From JACKAQ01 sp965227145 (GTDB lineage Bacteria; Calditrichota; Calditrichia; RBG-13-44-9; J075): a stretch of 64,000 bases of DNA. Every line of letters starts with the position of its first letter. Within the stretch, counting starts at the first letter, position 1. Positions 8,537 through 17,446 of the stretch are shown here, in pieces. The stretch lies in the NCBI GenBank assembly GCA_965227145.1, contig OZ245730.1, positions 2,604,001 through 2,668,000 on the forward strand, given 5' to 3'. Position numbers and translations under genes: made by a program. The notes beneath the pieces were generated by a model. The model saw nothing but the letters and a program-made list of their open reading frames with translations, was not told the origin of the DNA and made no database searches.

Positions 8537-10600
8537 ATGAAAATAAAAAGCTATGTAACGGGTCAGTGGTTGCAGGGCAGCGGCGATTTTCGCGATATTC
8601 ATCATGCAGTATCCGGTGAAAAAATTGCCGAAGTCAGCAGCAGCGGCATCGATTTCAAAGCTGTTCACGAATACGGTCGGAAAACCGGCGGCGCGACGCT
8701 TCGAAAAATGAGTTTTCACGAACGCGGACGAATGTTAAAAGCGCTGGCGATGCACCTGCATGAAAAAAGAAAACAATTTTACCCGATTTCATACATGAGT
8801 GGCGCCACCAAAAAAGATACCTGGGTGGATATCGACGGCGGCATTGGCACGCTGTTCGTTTTCGCCAGCAAAGGTCGTCGCGAATTGCCCGACGAGCCCT
8901 TTTTTGTCGATGGAAATATGGAAATGTTGTCCAAAAACGGCACTTTTGTTGGACGCCATATTTGCGTGCCGTTGGAGGGCACGGCGATCCACATCAACGC
9001 ATTTAATTTTCCCTGTTGGGGAATGCTGGAAAAACTGGCGCCAACCTTGCTTGCCGGCATGCCGGCGATAATTAAACCGGCGTCGCAAACCTGTTACATT
9101 ACCGAAGCTGTGGTCAAAGAAATTATCGATTCCAAAATATTACCGGAAGGTGCGTTGCAGCTCGTTTGCGGCGGCGTCGGGGATTTGCTGGATCATGTGG
9201 ATTGTCAGGATGTTGTGACGCTCACCGGATCAGCGACAACCGGTTTGAAATTGCGAACGCTGCCATCGATTGTGCAAAACTCCGTGCGGTTTAATATGGA
9301 AGCAGATTCGCTGAATTGCTGTATTTTGGGCAACGACGCTACACCCGGAACAGCGGAATTTGACTTGTTTATCAACGAAATTGTCAACGAAATGACCACT
9401 AAAACCGGGCAGCGCTGCACCGCCATTCGCCGGACAATTGTGCCACGAAATTGCACCACAGCAGTGCTCGACGCGCTCCGCCAACGGCTGGATGAGATGA
9501 AAATCGGCGATCCCGCAATTGAAGGCGTAAAGGTTGGCCCGTTGGTCAGCCGCTCACAGGTGGATGAGGTTCGCAAAGTTTTGACACTCCTCAAAAATGA
9601 TGCAGAAATCGCCTACGGCGGTGATGAATCTTTCGAAATTGTTGGCGGTGATCCCCAAAAAGGCGCATTTTTTCCCAACACGGTTTTGTATTGCGATCAG
9701 CCGTTGTGCAACACCGCGCCGCATAATTTGGAAGCATTTGGCCCGGTAACTACTGTAATGCCCTACGATTCTATTGATGAAGCTGTTGAACTGGCAAAAA
9801 TGGGAAAAGGCAGTCTGGTGGGATCGGTTTTTACCGGAAGCGACGCCATTGCGCGGGAAGTGGTTTTGGGAACTGCGGCGTATCACGGCAGGGTTCACAT
9901 TGTAAATCGGCATTGCGCGAAAGAGCAAACCGGACACGGCTCGCCATTGCCACACATGGTTCACGGCGGACCGGGACGCGCCGGCGGCGGGGAAGAGCTC
10001 GGCGGCATTCGCAGCGTGATGCATTATATGCAGCGAACCGCCATTCAGGGTCATCCGACAACGTTAACACACATCACCCGTGAATGGATGACCGGCGCTG
10101 CCCAACCGGAAGATCGCATTCACCCCTTCCGCAAATATTTCGAAGAAATTGAGGTTGGCGACACGCTGACCACCCATCGCCGGACGATTGCAGAAGCGGA
10201 TATCGTCAATTTTGCCGGCATCAGCGGTGATTATTTTTATGCCCACACCGACGCGATCGCAGCAGCGAAACACCATATTTTCAAAAAACGGGTGGCGCAC
10301 GGGTATTTTGTGGTTTCTGCGGCAGCGGGGCTGTTTGTTTATCCGGGCGAAGGTCCGGTGCTGGCCAATTACGGGTTGGAAAATTTGCGGTTTATCGAAC
10401 CGGTTTACATCGGTGATACAATTCATTTAACATTAACCTGCAAACGAAAAACCGCCAAAGAACCGCGCGAGGATGAGCCGCTGAATGGCGTGGTTGAATG
10501 GCATGTGGATGTGTATAATCAGGAATCGGTGGTGGTGGCAACGTATGATATTTTAACGCTGGTAGCGATGAAAAACCAACCCAAAACAGGTGACAAATAA
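8537..10600 (+). CDS. paaZ: Bifunctional PaaZ-type aldehyde dehydrogenase / MaoC-like enoyl-CoA hydratase
   Basis: A 687-aa fusion close to the length of E. coli PaaZ. The N-terminal aldehyde dehydrogenase has catalytic Glu255 (MEADS) and Cys294 (GQRCTA), within one residue of the known E. coli positions. The C-terminal MaoC-like hydratase (from about 535) keeps the Asp565-x4-His570 pair in GDYFYAH. In phenylacetate degradation PaaZ opens oxepin-CoA by hydrolysis and oxidises the resulting semialdehyde with NADP+. None of the other paa genes is nearby, so the substrate here may be a different CoA-linked aldehyde. The ATG at 8537 is preceded by AGGAGG. It overlaps the ribosome-binding region of the antiporter gene, so the two are coupled. 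Confidence 0.9.
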   Translation: MKIKSYVTGQWLQGSGDFRDIHHAVSGEKIAEVSSSGIDFKAVHEYGRKTGGATLRKMSFHERGRMLKALAMHLHEKRKQFYPISYMSGATKKDTWVDIDGGIGTLFVFASKGRRELPDEPFFVDGNMEMLSKNGTFVGRHICVPLEGTAIHINAFNFPCWGMLEKLAPTLLAGMPAIIKPASQTCYITEAVVKEIIDSKILPEGALQLVCGGVGDLLDHVDCQDVVTLTGSATTGLKLRTLPSIVQNSVRFNMEADSLNCCILGNDATPGTAEFDLFINEIVNEMTTKTGQRCTAIRRTIVPRNCTTAVLDALRQRLDEMKIGDPAIEGVKVGPLVSRSQVDEVRKVLTLLKNDAEIAYGGDESFEIVGGDPQKGAFFPNTVLYCDQPLCNTAPHNLEAFGPVTTVMPYDSIDEAVELAKMGKGSLVGSVFTGSDAIAREVVLGTAAYHGRVHIVNRHCAKEQTGHGSPLPHMVHGGPGRAGGGEELGGIRSVMHYMQRTAIQGHPTTLTHITREWMTGAAQPEDRIHPFRKYFEEIEVGDTLTTHRRTIAEADIVNFAGISGDYFYAHTDAIAAAKHHIFKKRVAHGYFVVSAAAGLFVYPGEGPVLANYGLENLRFIEPVYIGDTIHLTLTCKRKTAKEPREDEPLNGVVEWHVDVYNQESVVVATYDILTLVAMKNQPKTGDK

Positions 10601-10604
10601 CACT

Positions 10605-11567
10605 ATGAGTGATGCAATTTTCTGGATTTTGATATTCATTTTGAGTTTGGCAGTTCTAATCAAAGCATCAGATTTTTTTACGCAAGCGGCTGAACAAATC
10701 GGTTTAAATCTTGGTATTCCGCAGTATGTGATTGGCGTGACCATTGTGTCTGTCGGCACGTCGCTGCCGGAGCTAATTTCTTCGGTGCTGGCTGTCATCG
10801 AGGGGGTTCCGGAAGTTGTCGCCGGAAATGTGGTTGGTTCGAATATCGCCAATATTTTTCTGATACTGGCTTGCGGCGCTATTTTCAGCAAACAACGCCT
10901 GCGGGTCGAAAAGAGTTTGTTGCCGGTAGATTTACCGCTGCTGATCGGTTCTGCACTGTTTTTAGGGATCACCGTTTACGACGATCACGAATTTACTTTT
11001 GGCGAAGCGGTGCTTTTTTTAATCGCGAATTTCGTTTTCATCGCCTACAATGTTTTCGAAAACAGACAGCGCGGAAATCGAAAAGTTGATGAATTAAATC
11101 GGCGCAGAACCTTTAACGGTGAAATCGGTAAACAATTGTTAATACTGGTTTTAAGCGGCGTATTTATCTATTTTGGCGCAAAATATACGATCGATTCGAT
11201 CATCAAAATATCCGATATTTTGCAAATTGCCACCGGCGTGATTGCTGTTACCGCTGTGGCGTTGGGCACATCGCTGCCGGAGCTGGCTGTCACGTACAGC
11301 GCCGCACGAAAAGGCAATGGCGGGATCGTCATCGGCAATGTGCTCGGGTCTAATATTTTCAACACATTTATGGTGATGGGCATTCCCGGATTAATGGCGA
11401 CACTGCCATTTCCTGATTCGTTGATCAACCCCGGATTAATTATTATGATTGTTGCAACTGCACTGTTTTTGGTAGTTACGGTTGACCGGGAAATCAGCCG
11501 GTGGGAAGGCATGTTTTTTGTGCTGATTTATATTTATTTTATCGGAAAATCATTTGGATTGATGTAA
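10605..11567 (+). CDS. Calcium/sodium antiporter of the YrbG (CaCA) family
   Basis: An integral membrane exchanger of about 320 aa with roughly ten transmembrane helices. It contains the two inverted alpha-repeats that define CaCA exchangers: GTSLPELISS with VVGSNIANIF in the first half, and GTSLPELAVTYSAARKG with NVLGSNIFNTF in the second. The acidic residue of each GTSLPE binds the cation. The family swaps Ca2+ for Na+ or H+ across the inner membrane. An ATG at 10605 lies 4 nt after the paaZ stop, with AGGTGA (10588-10593) inside the end of paaZ as Shine-Dalgarno. A GTG at 10590 is an alternative start that would overlap paaZ. Grouping with paaZ and the FAH gene looks like an operon without an obvious shared pathway. 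Confidence 0.92.
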   Translation: MSDAIFWILIFILSLAVLIKASDFFTQAAEQIGLNLGIPQYVIGVTIVSVGTSLPELISSVLAVIEGVPEVVAGNVVGSNIANIFLILACGAIFSKQRLRVEKSLLPVDLPLLIGSALFLGITVYDDHEFTFGEAVLFLIANFVFIAYNVFENRQRGNRKVDELNRRRTFNGEIGKQLLILVLSGVFIYFGAKYTIDSIIKISDILQIATGVIAVTAVALGTSLPELAVTYSAARKGNGGIVIGNVLGSNIFNTFMVMGIPGLMATLPFPDSLINPGLIIMIVATALFLVVTVDREISRWEGMFFVLIYIYFIGKSFGLM

Positions 11568-11581
11568 CCAGAAGGAGCAAA

Positions 11582-12244
11582 ATGGCAAACGTTCACATCC
11601 CCAAAACCGGCGAAACCATCGCCGTTCATTCTATTTTTTGCATCGGCCGGAATTATGCCGAGCATGCCAAAGAGCTGAATAATCCGGTGCCGACCGAACC
11701 GATTATTTTTACGAAACCACCCAGCTCGGTCATTCACAACGGTGAAAAAATTGTTTTGCCGCCGCAAAGCCAAGCCGTTCATCACGAAGTTGAAACGGTT
11801 GTGCTGATCGGGAAATCCGGCAAAAATATCCCGGAACCTGATGCGATGAATTACATCAAAGCTTATGGCATTGGCATCGATGTGACCGCACGCGACGTGC
11901 AGAGCCGAGCAAAGGAAAAAGGGCATCCCTGGGCAGTCGCAAAAGGATTCGACACATTCGCACCGCTGAGCGATTTCGTTCCCGCCAGCAATATTGCGGA
12001 TGCCGCAGATATCAGTTTGCACCTCACTGTAAATGGCGAACGCCGCCAAACCGGCAACAGCAAGGATATGCTTTTCCCGATTCCCCGCCTGATCGCCTAT
12101 TTATCCAATATTTTTACGCTCAATCCTGGTGATCTGATTTTTACCGGAACGCCGGAAGGCGTTGGCTTGCTCAGCGATGGCGATAAATTGGTTGCTGTGT
12201 TAGGCGAAAATCTGGCAACGTTGGCAGTATCAGTTATTCGCTGA
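11582..12244 (+). CDS. Fumarylacetoacetate hydrolase (FAH) family protein
   Basis: A 220-aa protein of the small, stand-alone FAH fold. Recognisable stretches are CIGRNYAEHAKEL, HHEVETVVLIGK (metal-binding acidic residues), YGIGIDVTARDVQ, KGFDTFAPLS and GDLIFTGTPEGVG. Members hydrolyse or decarboxylate beta-diketo acids such as acylpyruvates, oxaloacetate or 4-oxalocrotonate-type intermediates, using Mg2+ or Mn2+. The start at 11582 has GAAGGAG immediately upstream, 14 nt after the antiporter stop. It closes the three-gene unit that begins with paaZ and is followed by a terminator. Acylpyruvase or oxaloacetate tautomerase/decarboxylase activity is plausible; the sequence alone does not decide. 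Confidence 0.9.
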   Translation: MANVHIPKTGETIAVHSIFCIGRNYAEHAKELNNPVPTEPIIFTKPPSSVIHNGEKIVLPPQSQAVHHEVETVVLIGKSGKNIPEPDAMNYIKAYGIGIDVTARDVQSRAKEKGHPWAVAKGFDTFAPLSDFVPASNIADAADISLHLTVNGERRQTGNSKDMLFPIPRLIAYLSNIFTLNPGDLIFTGTPEGVGLLSDGDKLVAVLGENLATLAVSVIR

Positions 12245-12251
12245 TTCGAAT

Positions 12252-12291
12252 AAAAAAGCCGCCGATACCTTCCCGGCAACGACGGCTTTTT
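12252..12291. terminator. Bidirectional intrinsic terminator
   Basis: The arms AAAAAGCCG and CGGCTTTTT pair around a 20-nt loop, giving a GC core with an A-tract on one side and a T-tract on the other. It lies between the convergent FAH and recombinase-like genes and can serve both. Confidence 0.75.
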
Positions 12292-12318
12292 GACGAACGA
12301 GCTACGTGGATTTTATTT

Positions 12319-13215
12319 TCAAGCTGCAACTGTCACCAATCGCATGTTGGTTTGGCGATTGGATGATATTTTTTCTGCTACCGGCTTGGCAGCTGTTTTC
12401 CTCATTTTTTCTTCCTGCAATTTTGCGGTTTGACGCAATACGCTAAACAGTTGTTCCTGCTCAACTTCGATATCGCATTCTTGCAAAATTTCACCCACAA
12501 TTTTTTGGGCGCTTTTCGCTGTGATTGCGCTGCTGGCAGTTTTGCCACTAGCTTTGCAGAACAGAAACGCGGAAGATTGGTTGCGATTTTCCAGATAAAA
12601 ATTGAGAAAATGCAGCGTTTCCGTCGCCAAATAGATTCGCCGGATTGCTTTTCCCTTACCAACAATATTTACAAAAATACCGGTTTCATCTTCGCCAAAA
12701 TCGCCGCAAGGCAGGGTTTTGCCAGCCTTTGCACTCACCCGGATCGCCAATGCTTCGGTTAAAGAAATATCTGTCGTGAGCAGCAAAAACATTAGTGCGG
12801 TATCCCGGCGTTCCCGGTTCGAGCCAACATTGAATACCAGAAATTTCCGCAGACGATCCATTTCTTTATCTGTCAGTCCGCCCGGAGTAATATTGAAATT
12901 TGACGGAAGTTCAATATTTTCATTAATTTGTGGCGCCACGGCATATCCGCTGGCTTCAAGATATTTCAAAAAATATTTTAACGTCAGCAGATAGTCTATG
13001 TTTTTTGATTCGCAGCGTTCGATGCCCGTTGGCGTAATTCGCCATAAATTCATTTTTTCTGCCCGTTTGACAACGTTCAAATCAATGTCGTTTAAATGCT
13101 CAACCTGTAGATTTTTGTAAACCATCGGCAATTGATCGATGCAGTTCCCAATAAGTGAAGCGGCAAATCTGCTGCTTTCCAAATATTCCCGAAACGGTGC
13201 GATCAATTCATGCAT
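12319..13215 (-). CDS. Degenerate tyrosine-recombinase-like protein lacking catalytic residues
   Basis: A 298-aa protein with the two-domain layout of XerC/XerD-type integrases: a SAM-like N-terminal core-binding region (about 1-100) and a catalytic-like domain (about 120-270). TDISLTEALAI takes the place of the usual TGLRxSEALAL, so the first catalytic Arg is Ser. LFSVLRQTAK takes the place of HxLRHxFA, so both histidines are lost although the Arg remains. No LGH...Y nucleophile motif follows; the C-terminus is a Lys/Arg-rich tail. The GKGKAIRRIYL beta-hairpin is kept. The protein is intact and has a good AGGAG before the ATG at 13215, so it may bind DNA without recombining it. Its function is unknown. 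Confidence 0.65.
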   Translation of the reverse strand: MHELIAPFREYLESSRFAASLIGNCIDQLPMVYKNLQVEHLNDIDLNVVKRAEKMNLWRITPTGIERCESKNIDYLLTLKYFLKYLEASGYAVAPQINENIELPSNFNITPGGLTDKEMDRLRKFLVFNVGSNRERRDTALMFLLLTTDISLTEALAIRVSAKAGKTLPCGDFGEDETGIFVNIVGKGKAIRRIYLATETLHFLNFYLENRNQSSAFLFCKASGKTASSAITAKSAQKIVGEILQECDIEVEQEQLFSVLRQTAKLQEEKMRKTAAKPVAEKISSNRQTNMRLVTVAA

Positions 13216-13361
13216 TGGCAAACTCCTTTTATGTTAAAAATGGTGAATATCAAAACGGTGTTTTGGCGAACCTTTTCTATAAACTGTGGTAAAAGCTGAT
13301 GAATATTGTTATTATTGAACTTATGTTTTTTTTCATGAAAACAGATCGTTTTGACAAAAGC

Positions 13362-13379
13362 AGTGAACTATCGTTCACT
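13362..13379. promoter_or_regulatory. LexA-like dyad GTGAAC-TATC-GTTCAC in a divergent intergenic region
   Basis: The perfect palindrome AGTGAAC-TATC-GTTCACT contains the GAAC-N4-GTTC core shared by SOS boxes of many bacteria outside the gamma-proteobacteria. It follows a TTGACA (13351-13356) by 5 bp, and the AT-rich TATATATT follows, so it may overlap a promoter for the plus-strand thioredoxin gene. It lies in the 267-bp gap between that gene and the recombinase-like gene. An unrelated dimeric repressor would explain it equally well. Confidence 0.35.
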
Positions 13380-13482
13380 TATATATTAAGCTAAAAATCG
13401 ATTTTAGTCAAGAAAAAAATGCAGAAAATATATACTTGTGTGCACTACTTTTAACTTCAATATTTGAACAGGGTTATCGGTT

Positions 13483-14169
13483 ATGATTCGAAAAATTTGG
13501 ACAATTGTGTTGGTCGTTTCACTCATGTGCAGCGCCGCAATGTGGGGTGGGGAGGTCGCTTTGGATGGCGCGGAAGTCGGGAAATGGACGATGGATTATC
13601 AGGCTGCGGTGAACCTCGCAAAAGAAAAAAAATTGCCGGTGCTGCTCAATTTCACCGGTTCGGATTGGTGTAGTTGGTGCATTTTGATGGAGCGAAATGT
13701 TTTTTCGAAAACGCAATGGCAAAATTACGCCAAAGAAAATGTCGTGATGGTCACGCTCGATTTTCCCAAAAATACTTCGAAAGTGCCCCAGAAATACGCG
13801 CAACGCAATTACGATTTACAGGCGAAGTTTGGCGTTCAGGGCTATCCGACGTTTATTATTTTGGATGAGGATGGCGAAACGGTGATCGGGCAGCTCGGTG
13901 CCGCCAGAAATCCGACACCGGAGTGGTTTATCGATCAATTCGAAGGCATAACTATGTTCCGGGAAAGTGCGTTGGAACGAAAAGCGAAATCGCTCTCCGG
14001 CGAAAAGGTTAAAGCATTTAACGAGGCTGTAAGTGCATATAATTCAACGGTTTCCGATTTTGACAATTGGCTAAATACCGGACCGATGAAAACTGAGGAA
14101 AATATACAGATTTACCAGGCTTTTCTCAATAAAATTGAAGCCCTAAAATCCAAAATTGCAGCATTTTAA
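13483..14169 (+). CDS. Exported thioredoxin-fold protein with WCSWC motif
   Basis: A 228-aa protein with a signal peptide (about 1-22) and a thioredoxin-like domain of the Thioredoxin_7/DUF255-like type. The pattern LLNFTGSDWCSWCILMERNVF (about residues 54-74) places the redox pair in WCSWC, and GVQGYPTFIILDEDG carries the cis-proline. After about residue 155 a helical extension of 70 residues, rich in Lys and Glu, has no domain I recognise. It should act in the periplasm as a disulfide reductase or isomerase. The gene stands alone, downstream of a LexA-like dyad and convergent with the ROK kinase gene. Its substrates cannot be told from the context. Confidence 0.85.
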   Translation: MIRKIWTIVLVVSLMCSAAMWGGEVALDGAEVGKWTMDYQAAVNLAKEKKLPVLLNFTGSDWCSWCILMERNVFSKTQWQNYAKENVVMVTLDFPKNTSKVPQKYAQRNYDLQAKFGVQGYPTFIILDEDGETVIGQLGAARNPTPEWFIDQFEGITMFRESALERKAKSLSGEKVKAFNEAVSAYNSTVSDFDNWLNTGPMKTEENIQIYQAFLNKIEALKSKIAAF

Positions 14170-14174
14170 ACAAC

Positions 14175-14194
14175 GGGCGAACCGGAGTTCGCCC
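14175..14194. terminator. Hairpin between convergent genes (weak terminator)
   Basis: GGGCGAAC-CGGA-GTTCGCCC is a perfect 8-bp hairpin with a tetraloop, 5 nt after the thioredoxin gene's stop and 17 nt from the ROK gene's stop. Neither side has a real T-tract, so termination would be weak or factor-dependent. Confidence 0.4.
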
Positions 14195-14211
14195 AATTTC
14201 AAACACAATTA

Positions 14212-15147
14212 TTAGCCCATTTGGGACATGCCAAAAGCCGCGGCACCCAACATGCCAGCTTTATTTCCCAACTGCGCACGCACTATTTCCAGATTGCGCG
14301 TGCCCGGTTTGATGGCAATCAGCTGCACGTTCCGGGAAATTTTTTCGACAAACCAATCACCCGCTTCGCTGACACCGCCACCAACAATTATCATTTCCGG
14401 ATTGAAAATATTGACCAGGTTGGAAATTCCCACCGCAACCAGTTTGATTTCGTCGTTTATCACCTGCACAGCTTCCTGCTCATTATTGCCGTATGCAGAG
14501 AAAATATCCAGTGTGCTGTCCACAGGTTTTGCGGGATTCAACATATTGTAATTATTGATCATAGCTGTGGCAGAAGCGTATTTTTCCCAACACCCGTAAC
14601 CGCCGCAACGGCAGGGAATGCCATTGTAACAAATGCTCATGTGCCCGATTTCTGAACCGGCGTAATTACTGCCGCGAAACAGCTCTCCGTTTAAAATAAT
14701 ACCGCCGCCGATACCTGTGCCCAACGTTAGGCAAACGATATCTTTTTTGCCAACACCGGCGCCGAATTTGGCTTCGCCATAGGCCATCAGGTTTGCATCA
14801 TTATCGACCCAAACCGGAATGTTGAGCCGTTTTTCCAGCTCCGCTTTGATCGGTACATCATCCCAAAATTTGAAATTAGGTGAGTTACCGGTTAAATGCC
14901 CACGCTCGACATCAACAGTGCCGGGCGTTCCCATTCCCATGCATTCAATGTTGAAATTGTTTTTTTCGGCGTAATCCATCGCCTCAAAAGCTGCGGATGC
15001 AAGGTCATCGAGTATCACGCTATCCGTCTGATCTGCACGGGTGAATCGTTTAAATTCGCGTAAAATTTTTCCGTCTCCGGAACAGATACCATATTTAATT
15101 GAGGTTCCGCCTAAATCTACGCCTAACGCATATGTTTTATTGCTCAT
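14212..15147 (-). CDS. ROK-family sugar kinase (glucokinase-like)
   Basis: A 311-aa cytoplasmic kinase. It begins with the phosphate-binding DLGGTSIKYGI, has the sugar-binding VWVDNDANLMAYGE with catalytic Asp, the LGTGIGGGI loop, and the ROK zinc motif GIPCRCGGYGCWEKYAS. There is no N-terminal helix-turn-helix, so it is an enzyme and not a NagC-type regulator. Glucokinase or N-acetylhexosamine kinase activity are both possible. A GH20 hexosaminidase 2.3 kb away and the beta-glucanases at the window start give either sugar a local source. It is transcribed alone. Confidence 0.92.
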   Translation of the reverse strand: MSNKTYALGVDLGGTSIKYGICSGDGKILREFKRFTRADQTDSVILDDLASAAFEAMDYAEKNNFNIECMGMGTPGTVDVERGHLTGNSPNFKFWDDVPIKAELEKRLNIPVWVDNDANLMAYGEAKFGAGVGKKDIVCLTLGTGIGGGIILNGELFRGSNYAGSEIGHMSICYNGIPCRCGGYGCWEKYASATAMINNYNMLNPAKPVDSTLDIFSAYGNNEQEAVQVINDEIKLVAVGISNLVNIFNPEMIIVGGGVSEAGDWFVEKISRNVQLIAIKPGTRNLEIVRAQLGNKAGMLGAAAFGMSQMG

Positions 15148-15319
15148 AAATTAACCTGTTGTTGTGTTGTAAAATATAATTCATTCAAAACAAATATTCA
15201 GGGGTACCATAAATATACAAAATTCATATCAAAAAGCTATTGCAGAAGAATGTCTTAATTGGTTAACTTTTCGGGACTTAATCATATTGAAATAGCAGCG
15301 CATCAAAAAGGGGGCTAAT

Positions 15320-17431
15320 GTGCGCAACAAAAATGACCAACCGTTGGAAAATTTATTCGACCGGCTTTCCCGCCAATTTGCGAATGCGACTGACGCCGAA
15401 TGGCGTTCGGCTGCCGAGAAATTACTGAAAGGTAAATCGTTCGAAAAAACGCTGATCACCCAAACCATCGAAACCCTGTCGCTCTCACCCATTTACGGTG
15501 CAAGTGATGTGCCGGAAACCTTCCCAAACGCAAATCCGGGTGAATTTCCATTTCAACGCGGTGCAACGGCCGGTGGATTTTTTAATCGCAATTGGCAAAT
15601 TGCCCAGGAAATCCGGGCGAATTCCCCCCAAACATTTAATTCTATTTTGAAAAACGATCTCAGTCGCGGACAAAATGTCGTCCATTTGCCGCTGGATTTT
15701 GCTACCCGTTTCGCGATGGATCCGGATGCAATTGAATCCGCAGAAACCGCCGTCCCGGTCAGCCGTTTGGCAGATTTTTCAGCCGCAGTTGATGGCGTCG
15801 ATTGCAGTAACATACCGTTTCACATTTATTGCGGCGCATCAAATATGTTTATTTCTGCAATTGTTGCGGCAGAATTTGAAAAGCAACATCGCAATATTGC
15901 AGAGCTTACGGGCAATATCGCCGCAGATCCGATCGGCGAACTGGCAAGCACCGGACAACTCCCAACCAGCATGAATAATTTATACAACGAAATTGCATCA
16001 GCTGGAAATTTTTTTGCTGAAAAGCAATCCACCGTTCGCAGTTGGGTGATTTGCGGGGACAAATACCACAATGCCGGCGCGGATACCTTACAGGAAATCG
16101 CCGTTGCGCTGGCAACCGGAGCCGAATATTTGCGGGCGATGCTGGAACGCGGATGTTCTGCCGACGCAGCGATCCGGCAAATCACTTTCCAGATTGCCAT
16201 CGGCGGACAATTTTTTATGGAAGTAGCCAAATTGCGAACGCTACGCATGCTTTGGGGCAACATCGCCCGCGCATTCGGCGTTTCTGAAACCGCGATGGAA
16301 ATGAACATTCACGCGGTAACCAGCCAGTGGAATAAAACCAGATTCGATGCGCATGTGAACATGCTTCGCGCAACCACCGAAGCGATGGCAGCAATTTTCG
16401 GCGGCTGTAACAGCCTGCAAGTTGCGCCATTTGATGAATTGCTGCGCGAACCGGATGATTTTTCCCGGCGGATTGCCCGGAATATCCAGCTCATTTTACG
16501 CGACGAAAGCCATCTCGATGCAGTAATCGATCCGGCCGGCGGCGCGTGGTATATCGAAAAATTGAGCGATGAACTTGCCAACGCAGCATGGGGAAAATTC
16601 CGCCAAATCGAGAAATCCGGTGGGATAATAGATGTATTGGAAACCGGAAGCTTGCAACAGGAAATTGAAAAAACAGCCACAGAACGCGCCAATCGATTGG
16701 CAACCGGAAAAGACCGTTTGGTTGGCACAACCCGATATGCCAACGCCACAGAATCCGTAAAAATTTCTAAACCGGACACTGACAAAACTAATTTTACGCA
16801 ACGAAAAGCAGAACTCGCCAACAACCGTAAACCAGAAATGCAGGTTAAGATTGATCCGTTGCAACCCGTGCAATCGCTGATGGAAGCCGCACAAAACGGC
16901 GCAACGATCGGGCAAATGCGCGAAGCTGTCCGGGAATCAGGCGATGAGTTTCCGCGAGCCAAACCGTTGCAAACCCAACGCGCAGCCGAAGCGTTTGAAT
17001 ACCTGCGGTTGGCAGTTGAGCGCTATTCTGGAAAACAGGAGCAACCGCCGAAGGCGCTGTTGCTAAATTTCGGCGAGCTTTCCGAATACAAACCGAGAGC
17101 CGATTTTGCGCGGGGGTTTTTGGAAATTGCCGGACTACAAGTGGTTGATTCAACGGCAGTTACATCGGTTGAAAATGCGATTGGCGAATTCGCTAAAACA
17201 CAACCGAAAATGGTGGTTTTTTGCGCAAGCGACGATCGCTATCCCGATTTTGTGGCGGAACTGGCAACATCGCTGAAGGGGCAACATCCCGCAAGCGTGG
17301 TTGCGTTGGCAGGATATCCTCAGGAGCACATCGCTCGCTTTAGCGCTGCGGGCGTTGACGAATTCATCCACATCCGCAGCAATATTGTGACAACGCTTCG
17401 TTCGTTGCTGGAAAAATCGGGCATTCTTTGA
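15320..17431 (+). CDS. mutA: Methylmalonyl-CoA mutase small (beta) subunit
   Basis: A 703-aa protein of the MutA type. The N-terminal two thirds are the TIM-barrel mutase domain (FQRGATAGGFFNRNWQIAQE in place of the catalytic subunit's YAGF-type signature). The last 130 residues have a flavodoxin-like fold resembling a B12-binding domain, but the cobalamin ligand motif DxHxxG is absent, as expected for the non-catalytic subunit. With MutB it would interconvert succinyl-CoA and methylmalonyl-CoA. No mutB follows; the next gene is convergent 15 bp away. The start is GTG at 15320 with a GGGGG purine run at 15310-15314. An out-of-frame ATG overlaps it at 15318. Confidence 0.85.
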   Translation: MRNKNDQPLENLFDRLSRQFANATDAEWRSAAEKLLKGKSFEKTLITQTIETLSLSPIYGASDVPETFPNANPGEFPFQRGATAGGFFNRNWQIAQEIRANSPQTFNSILKNDLSRGQNVVHLPLDFATRFAMDPDAIESAETAVPVSRLADFSAAVDGVDCSNIPFHIYCGASNMFISAIVAAEFEKQHRNIAELTGNIAADPIGELASTGQLPTSMNNLYNEIASAGNFFAEKQSTVRSWVICGDKYHNAGADTLQEIAVALATGAEYLRAMLERGCSADAAIRQITFQIAIGGQFFMEVAKLRTLRMLWGNIARAFGVSETAMEMNIHAVTSQWNKTRFDAHVNMLRATTEAMAAIFGGCNSLQVAPFDELLREPDDFSRRIARNIQLILRDESHLDAVIDPAGGAWYIEKLSDELANAAWGKFRQIEKSGGIIDVLETGSLQQEIEKTATERANRLATGKDRLVGTTRYANATESVKISKPDTDKTNFTQRKAELANNRKPEMQVKIDPLQPVQSLMEAAQNGATIGQMREAVRESGDEFPRAKPLQTQRAAEAFEYLRLAVERYSGKQEQPPKALLLNFGELSEYKPRADFARGFLEIAGLQVVDSTAVTSVENAIGEFAKTQPKMVVFCASDDRYPDFVAELATSLKGQHPASVVALAGYPQEHIARFSAAGVDEFIHIRSNIVTTLRSLLEKSGIL

Positions 17432-17446
17432 TACGGTTTTCTGCGA

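Noticed and set aside
12319..13215. Active XerC/XerD or phage integrase
   Set aside because: The Arg, His and Tyr active-site residues are missing, and no attachment sites or phage genes are nearby.
13362..13379. Firm assignment as a LexA-controlled promoter
   Set aside because: Only the GAAC-N4-GTTC core matches; the -10 spacing from TTGACA is too long and no SOS gene is in the window for comparison. Kept as a candidate only.
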